DNA of 9,076 bases from NCBI GenBank assembly GCA_002401295.1, contig NVSR01000149.1, positions 1 to 9,076 of the forward strand, written 5' to 3'. The stretch is from SAR324 cluster bacterium (GTDB lineage: Bacteria; SAR324; XYD2-FULL-50-16). Position numbers and translations under genes: made by a program. The notes under the pieces were generated by a model that was given only the letters and a program-made list of their open reading frames with translations, did no database searches and had not been told where the DNA came from. Of the stretch, positions 5,246 through 9,076 are shown piece after piece; within the stretch, counting starts at the first letter, position 1, and each line of letters opens with the position of its first letter.

Positions 5246-6177
5246 GCCAGCCTTTGCAATAACTGCTTGCGGTAAGCGCCGGGGGTTGTGTGTAAGATTC
5301 TCTTAAAGGTTCGGCTGAATACTTCTTCCGACTGATAGCCCACTTCATAGCCAATCGATCGCAGACTTTGGTCTGTGTCCCGGAATAAGGCGATTGCCTT
5401 TTGAATTCTCCATTTGTTCAAGTATTGGACGGGAGAATCACCTACTAATTCTGAAAAGCGAGCGCTGAAAGCGGAGCGAGACATGCCTGCTTTCTGAGCC
5501 AGCGATTCCACGGTCCAGGAAAATGCAAATTGGCGGTGAATCCACGCTAGAGCGCGGCCAATTTGAGCATCCTGCAATCCCGCCAGCCAGCCTTCATTTT
5601 TATCGGAAACTGATTCAATGCAGGAGCGTATAATCTGCACAAACAAGACATCCAGCATACGTGTGACAATCTCTTCCGAGCCGGGACGACGACTGAAGAC
5701 TTCTGAGGCCACGAGGTTGAGTGTTGATCCGATCCAGTTTCCACCATCCATAGATTGTCCCTGAATATGAATGAGTGGCGGAAGATTGCTCAGTAAAGGG
5801 TGTGCCTCGCCTCGTTCATAGTTAAAAGCACCGCAAATGATTCTTGACTCCACTCCATAGCCTCCGATCACCATTTCTTCAATCTCTTCTGCAGACTTAT
5901 TGCCAAAAACAACTTCCATATCCTCCACAGGTGTATTGGGAGAATCGGTGATCACATGTCCGGCACCTTGAGGCAGCAGAACGAAATCCCCTTCTTTCAG
6001 GGAGCGAAACTGACTTTCACCATCTAATTTTAAATAGCAGTTTCCACGGGTAATAAAGTGAAATGCCGCGAAAACAGACTTGGGCTGATAGAGTCCCCAG
6101 GGTGATAAAAATCGGGGACGAGCAAAAATATTACTTTCCAGGTGGAGGGACTTAAACACATCGCTGAGCACATCCAT
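5242..6177 (-). CDS. AraC-family transcriptional regulator with N-terminal cupin domain
   Basis: A 311-residue one-component regulator. The N-terminal part (about 5-190) is a cupin of the AraC-binding type: HFITRGNCYLKLDG (40-53) leads into LKEGDFVLLPQGAGHVI (60-76), where a small ligand would bind. The C-terminal part (about 205-305) is the double helix-turn-helix AraC DNA-binding domain: WTVESLAQKAGMSRSAFSAR (221-240) and LRSIGYEVGYQSEEVFSRTF (272-291), ending in the conserved TPGAYR. Length is normal and both domains look intact. Members with this cupin are commonly local activators of oxidoreductase or detoxification genes next to them. Here the divergent monooxygenase-like gene is the obvious candidate target. 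The ligand is unknown. ATG 6175-6177 has no clear ribosome site. The stop TAG (5242-5244) shares bases with the convergent gene's stop. Confidence 0.92.
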   Translation of the reverse strand: MDVLSDVFKSLHLESNIFARPRFLSPWGLYQPKSVFAAFHFITRGNCYLKLDGESQFRSLKEGDFVLLPQGAGHVITDSPNTPVEDMEVVFGNKSAEEIEEMVIGGYGVESRIICGAFNYERGEAHPLLSNLPPLIHIQGQSMDGGNWIGSTLNLVASEVFSRRPGSEEIVTRMLDVLFVQIIRSCIESVSDKNEGWLAGLQDAQIGRALAWIHRQFAFSWTVESLAQKAGMSRSAFSARFSELVGDSPVQYLNKWRIQKAIALFRDTDQSLRSIGYEVGYQSEEVFSRTFKRILHTTPGAYRKQLLQRLA

Positions 6178-6232
6178 AAGTGAGCTGAAGAAGAGTGTGG
6201 ACGAATCATCAATTAAGTTGGACTTTTATCTA

Positions 6233-6261
6233 TTGTTCGTACTGGAAAAGCAGTTTATTGT
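6233..6261 (+). promoter_or_regulatory. Possible sigma-70 promoter for the monooxygenase-like gene
   Basis: TTGTTC (6233-6238) and TATTGT (6256-6261) are separated by 17 bases, a reasonable sigma-70 arrangement with a good -35 and a poor -10. A weak -10 would suit a promoter that needs an AraC-type activator. Any transcript would run into the inverted repeat at 6276-6306 before reaching the start codon at 6348. Confidence 0.25.
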
Positions 6262-6275
6262 CTATTTCATAACTC

Positions 6276-6306
6276 GGGTTCGGACTTTAAATGAAGTCTC
6301 GGACCC
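6276..6306. promoter_or_regulatory. Imperfect inverted repeat between divergent regulator and target
   Basis: GGGTTCGGACTT (6276-6287) pairs with AAGTCTCGGACCC (6294-6306) across a TAAATG spacer. There is one G-T mismatch or wobble and one bulged A. It sits about 100 bp from the regulator start and 42 bp from the monooxygenase start, so it may be an operator or a leader-RNA hairpin. No T run follows, which argues against a terminator. Classical AraC sites are direct repeats, so the inverted form could also belong to another factor. Confidence 0.45.
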
Positions 6307-6347
6307 CTCAAATCCACAATGAAAATGCAATAAGCTGAGGTGAATCG

Positions 6348-6638
6348 ATGAAAACATGCCTGGAATTGATTGTCTTTAAAGTACACGAAGATAAAATTGA
6401 AGATTTTTTAAAGTCCAGAGATCCCGTTAAAAAGGATGTAAGCGCCATGGATGGTTTTGTTTCCTACAAAACCATGCATTCCGTGAAAGACCCCACCTTG
6501 TATATGGATTATGTGGAATGGGAATCTAAGGAAAAAGCACTAAAGGCTTTTGAGGCATTCCAGTCACTGCCCAGTGCGGGACCTCTTATGGCAGCAATCA
6601 AGGAATTGGTGATTGCTGATCATTTCTTCGAAATTTAA
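6348..6638 (+). CDS. Antibiotic biosynthesis monooxygenase (ABM)-type ferredoxin-like protein
   Basis: A 96-residue protein with the size and pattern of the dimeric alpha/beta barrel fold. A first strand (CLELIVFKV) is followed by a helix (EDKIEDFLKSRDPVKKDV), the turn and strand GFVSYKTMHSVKDPTLYMDYVEW, a lysine-rich helix (SKEKALKAFEAF), and a final helix-strand (MAAIKELVIADHFFEI). Such proteins act as small cofactor-independent oxygenases, heme or quinone binders, or stress proteins, and the sequence does not fix which. GAGGTG (6337-6342), 5 bases before ATG 6348, is a strong ribosome site. The divergent cupin/AraC gene probably controls it. A 9-bp hairpin (6676-6699) follows the stop. Confidence 0.8.
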   Translation: MKTCLELIVFKVHEDKIEDFLKSRDPVKKDVSAMDGFVSYKTMHSVKDPTLYMDYVEWESKEKALKAFEAFQSLPSAGPLMAAIKELVIADHFFEI

Positions 6639-6675
6639 GGCAAGTTAAAGAGTGACGTTCCTTTGAGTGAATAAT

Positions 6676-6699
6676 CGGTCCTATCTGACAATAGGGCCG
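6676..6699 (+). terminator. 9-bp hairpin behind the monooxygenase-like gene
   Basis: CGGTCCTAT (6676-6684) pairs with ATAGGGCCG (6691-6699) over a CTGACA loop, all nine positions pairing if one U-G wobble is allowed. It lies 37 bp after the stop codon and 7 bp before REP copy B. No T run follows on the plus strand, so it is not a textbook intrinsic terminator. It may act with the next hairpin to protect the transcript 3' end. Confidence 0.45.
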
Positions 6700-6700
6700 T

Positions 6701-6734
6701 AAAATGGTAGCGCCGCCCTACGTGGCGGCTTCAT
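6701..6734 (+). repeat. REP-like GTAG hairpin, copy B, with two swapped stem pairs
   Basis: A-tract (6701-6704), GGTAG (6706-6710), stem GCCGCC (6712-6717), loop CTACGT (6718-6723), stem GGCGGC (6724-6729), then TTCAT. Compared with copies A and C, two adjacent G-C pairs have become C-G on both arms, so the hairpin is kept by compensatory change. It lies 68 bp behind the monooxygenase-like gene. The remaining sequence up to the HAD gene at 6893 shows no further gene or clear site. Confidence 0.75.
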
Positions 6735-6892
6735 GAAGAGGAAGAACGTACTGTCTTTCTGTGGAGATTATTCTTTTCTTACTCCTAAAAAAGGTTAGAC
6801 AAAGCAGAAACTGCCTCCTAGAATCCCCATATATACCATCTGAAAATTAAAATTCTGAGAGTACTCAATGCCTGAAAATCTATAAAAATCAA

Positions 6893-7528
6893 ATGAATAT
6901 ATCAAAATACAAACATATAATCTGGGATTGGAACGGGACCTTGTTGGATGATGCCTGGCTCTGCCTCAAGATTGTAAATTCTTTGCTGGCTGATCGACAG
7001 TTACCAGAGATCTCTGAAGATTATTATCAGCAGACTTTCAATTTCCCCATCATAAAATACTACCAGAAACTGGGTTTTGATTTTTCTAGTGAACCCTTCG
7101 AAACCATCAGTACAGAATTTATTGAGGAGTACGAGGCAAAGCGTCATCAGTGTGAGCTGCGAGAAGATGCACTGAATATTTTAGATCGAATTTGCCAATC
7201 AAGTTTGACGCAATCTATTCTATCAGCCAGCAAGAGCAGTTATTTGTTACAAACGATTACTGAATTAGGTTTGCAACAAAACTTCACTACGATCAATGGG
7301 CTGGATAATCATCACGCATTCAGTAAGCTGGAAGTGGGAAAAACCTTTATTGCGGAACAAAAAATTAGTCCCACAGAGATTCTGATGATTGGTGACACCA
7401 TTCATGACGTTGAAGTGGCTGAAGCAATGGGAGTGGAATGCTGTCTGATTCCCAGCGGACATCAAAGTCAGGAAAGGTTATCTGCCTGCGGAGTGCCAGT
7501 GATCAATCATCTTTCAGAGTTGTTTTAA
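6893..7528 (+). CDS. HAD-superfamily phosphatase-like hydrolase with Asn in the acid/base position
   Basis: A 211-residue cytoplasmic protein of the haloacid dehalogenase superfamily, closest in layout to phosphoglycolate-phosphatase-like members. Motif I is D12-W-N-G-T16: Asp12 is the nucleophile, while the usual second Asp (acid/base) is Asn14. Motif II is Ser111 in SILSASKSS, motif III is Lys146 or Lys150, and motif IV is MIGDTIHDVEVA with Asp168 and Asp172. The cap is helical (about 20-85). The DWNGTLLDD variant recurs in a subgroup of HAD proteins, so this is likely a subfamily trait rather than damage, and may change or slow the chemistry. The substrate is unknown. ATG 6893 lacks a good ribosome site, so expression may be low. 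The gene appears to be a single unit. Confidence 0.88.
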   Translation: MNISKYKHIIWDWNGTLLDDAWLCLKIVNSLLADRQLPEISEDYYQQTFNFPIIKYYQKLGFDFSSEPFETISTEFIEEYEAKRHQCELREDALNILDRICQSSLTQSILSASKSSYLLQTITELGLQQNFTTINGLDNHHAFSKLEVGKTFIAEQKISPTEILMIGDTIHDVEVAEAMGVECCLIPSGHQSQERLSACGVPVINHLSELF

Positions 7529-7637
7529 TCGATACATTTAAACCATGATTTCTCCACATTTTCACCACAATTGGTAAATAGTATGGAATTAACTTTTAGA
7601 AAGGAAAACATTCATTAATTAAAAAAGGGGGTACGTC

Positions 7638-8804
7638 ATGAAAAATCCAAGCAAAACAAAAATACTCATCCAGTTCTTCACTCTATGTCTCATGGTGATT
7701 GGAGTGAGTTACCTGATCAGCAGTATCTGGGTTCAGAAAAAGGAAGAAATACCAGAGAAACAAGTGTTGTTTTTTGCAGAGTCAATGACCCTGGCTGAAT
7801 TTGGCGTGAAAAATAACTTGTCGACCCGCATTCTGCAAGAGGTCTTTGAGCTAAAAGACAAAAAAGGCCTTCAAAAGCAGGTGAATGCTTTTAATGCTAC
7901 AGAAGAAAGAATCTCATCCAAGGTAGACAAAATTCTAGCGGTGGAAGCAGAGCATGGTTCCAAGAACTGGCAGAAGATACTCCTGAAATTTATACTCTGG
8001 TTTGTCATCTGTGGTGTGGCATTCTATTTGATGCGTCGAGGGAAAATTACTCCGGAAGTCCGAAAAATCCTCTACTTCAGTTCTCTCGTTATTTTTGGTG
8101 TGATCCTGGGCGCTGATCCCAGTGCTATGGGAACAGTCAAAGATGCCATTGGACTCTATGCGGAGAAAGGGGTTATTTTTCCTCCTAGAATGATTGCATT
8201 AACGGTTTTTCTGTTAATCGTGCTGTTGGCAAACAAATTTTTCTGTGGTTGGGCTTGTCAGATTGGAACGCTGCAGGATCTGATTTTCAGGCTGAACCGC
8301 AACAAAAAGGATCGGAAAGGGGTTTTTAAACAAGTCAAATTGCCATTTGTTGTAACCAATACGATCCGTGTATTATTCTTTGCCATATTCACAGTAGTTT
8401 CATTTGTCTGGGCACTAGATATTATCGAGTTCATCGATCCCTTTAAAATTTACAAACCAGGGAAAATCGAAGTTATGGGATGGGTTTTTATGGGGGGCCT
8501 GTTAGTACTGAGTATTTTTGTATATCGTCCCTGGTGTACCATGTTCTGTCCTTTCGGACTGGTAGGCTGGTTGGTAGAGAAACTGGCAGTTTTTAAAATC
8601 AAAGTGGACTACGACAAGTGTACGGCCTGTCAAAGCTGTGCAAAGGCCTGTCCCACTACGGCTATGGACAGTATTTTGAAAAGGGATAAAGTCATTCCAG
8701 ATTGTTTCGCCTGTGGTACCTGTCTTGAGTCTTGCAAGTCAGGAGCCTTAACTTTCAGCTTCGGAAAACGTCTCCAACCACCAGCCAAGAAGTTTGATCG
8801 ATAA
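7638..8804 (+). CDS. NapH/NosR-like polytopic 4Fe-4S membrane protein
   Basis: A 388-residue inner-membrane electron-transfer protein. Likely membrane segments are at about 9-30, 113-131, 141-158, 183-200, 239-260 and 279-297. Positive loops (133-136, 218-227) place the iron-sulfur part in the cytoplasm. Cys203/Cys207 (FCGWACQIG) and Cys300/Cys304 (WCTMFCPFG) are the paired CxxxC motifs of the NapH/NosR/CcoG type. The first has Gln where Pro is usual. Two ferredoxin clusters follow: Cys328, 331, 334 and 338, and Cys356, 359, 362 and 366. Residues 48-106, between helices 1 and 2, form a charged helical region (TLAEFGVKNNLSTRILQEVF), probably periplasmic. It would pass electrons between quinol and an unknown partner. 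No reductase or cytochrome gene adjoins it. GGGGG (7627-7631), 6 bases before ATG 7638, is a strong ribosome site. Confidence 0.9.
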   Translation: MKNPSKTKILIQFFTLCLMVIGVSYLISSIWVQKKEEIPEKQVLFFAESMTLAEFGVKNNLSTRILQEVFELKDKKGLQKQVNAFNATEERISSKVDKILAVEAEHGSKNWQKILLKFILWFVICGVAFYLMRRGKITPEVRKILYFSSLVIFGVILGADPSAMGTVKDAIGLYAEKGVIFPPRMIALTVFLLIVLLANKFFCGWACQIGTLQDLIFRLNRNKKDRKGVFKQVKLPFVVTNTIRVLFFAIFTVVSFVWALDIIEFIDPFKIYKPGKIEVMGWVFMGGLLVLSIFVYRPWCTMFCPFGLVGWLVEKLAVFKIKVDYDKCTACQSCAKACPTTAMDSILKRDKVIPDCFACGTCLESCKSGALTFSFGKRLQPPAKKFDR

Positions 8805-8823
8805 ACTTAATAGGAAGGCTCAA

Positions 8824-8838
8824 AGGGGAGTACCCCCT
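8824..8838 (+). terminator. Short G-run/C-run hairpin behind the iron-sulfur protein gene
   Basis: AGGGG (8824-8828) and CCCCT (8834-8838) pair around AGTAC, 19 bp after the stop codon and 5 bp before REP copy C. The stem is short and has no T run, so a terminator role is weak on its own. Confidence 0.3.
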
Positions 8839-8843
8839 ATAGG

Positions 8844-8878
8844 AAAAGGGTAGCGCCGGGTTACCTCCCGGCTTCACT
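8844..8878 (+). repeat. REP-like GTAG hairpin, copy C
   Basis: A-tract (8844-8847), GGTAG (8849-8853), stem GCCGGG (8855-8860), loop TTACCT (8861-8866), stem CCCGGC (8867-8872), then TTCACT. Stem and right flank are identical to copy A and the loop keeps the YTAC pattern. It lies in the gap between the convergent iron-sulfur protein and chemotaxis receptor genes, 45 bp after the former's stop codon. Confidence 0.75.
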
Positions 8879-8931
8879 AAGAAACGAAAAAAGCATACTC
8901 CAAATACTTCAGGGGAGAACTATTAGTATCC

Positions 8932-9076
8932 CTAGTTCTGATCAATCTTGAACCTGGAAACTTGGTCATCAATCTGCTCGGCAACACTCGATAGTTCCGA
9001 GATTGTAATCGTCACTTGATCAATAGATTTAGAAAGATCGACTACGGACTCAGCATTCATCTCACTCACTTCCGAA
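8932..9076 (-). CDS. Methyl-accepting chemotaxis protein, C-terminus only
   Basis: The last 47 codons of a chemotaxis receptor enter from the right edge and end at TAG 8932-8934. The visible part (SEMNAESVVDLSKSIDQVTI, then ISELSSVAEQIDDQVSRFKI) is the distal end of the cytoplasmic coiled coil. It closes with the typical A-x-x-I-x-x-x-V-x-x-FKI tail, followed by DQN. The signalling hairpin, methylation sites and sensor domain lie outside the window. There is no NWETF-like CheR docking pentapeptide at the end. Confidence 0.85.
   Translation of the reverse strand, partial: SEVSEMNAESVVDLSKSIDQVTITISELSSVAEQIDDQVSRFKIDQN

Noticed and set aside
3751..8878. The three GTAG hairpins as a CRISPR-like array
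   Set aside because: The copies are 2-3 kb apart with genes between them and no spacers.

Overview
The window looks like a piece of a Gram-negative, motile bacterial chromosome of moderate to low G+C, most likely a proteobacterium. The support is a methyl-accepting chemotaxis protein tail at the right edge, a VF530-family DNA-binding protein, a YgjP-type metallopeptidase, and dispersed GTAG-type REP hairpins. No rRNA, tRNA, CRISPR array or intact transposase is visible, and the genus cannot be named from this sequence.

Left third (1-3700): an accessory, partly decayed region. It opens with the 3' part of an AT-rich gene of unknown function that runs off the left edge. On the minus strand follows a PD-(D/E)XK nuclease of the PDDEXK_4 type, broken or split into two reading frames at about 1557-1572. 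A stretch of some 730 bp without an intact gene comes next. It holds a GTAG-bounded hairpin with a T run, a small open frame that continues past one in-frame stop, and a short remnant that resembles the C-terminal part of a type I restriction HsdR subunit. Right behind that remnant lies an intact YgjP-like metallopeptidase, a kind of gene often found beside hsdR. I read this stretch as a former defence locus that lost its restriction enzyme and kept the accessory peptidase.

Middle (3700-6640): ordinary single-gene units. They are a short-chain dehydrogenase (minus), a VF530-like DNA-binding protein with a basic tail (plus, true start probably 4853), a cupin/AraC regulator (minus) whose stop codon overlaps that of the VF530 gene, and a small antibiotic-biosynthesis-monooxygenase-type protein (plus) divergent from the regulator. 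The regulator/monooxygenase intergenic region carries a strong imperfect inverted repeat, so a regulator-target pair is likely.

Right part (6640-9076): a HAD phosphatase-like protein whose usual acid/base aspartate is asparagine, a NapH/NosR-like polytopic 4Fe-4S membrane protein with its own strong ribosome site, and the C-terminus of a chemotaxis receptor entering from the right on the minus strand.

The most distinctive signal outside the genes is a family of three hairpins (3751-3785, 6701-6734, 8844-8878). All face the same way, all lie 40-75 bp behind a plus-strand stop codon, and all start with an A-tract, GGTAG and CGCCG. Their stem base pairs change in a compensatory way between copies. 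They match the layout of REP elements mobilised by RAYT (REP-associated tyrosine transposase) enzymes, and each is preceded by another unrelated hairpin.
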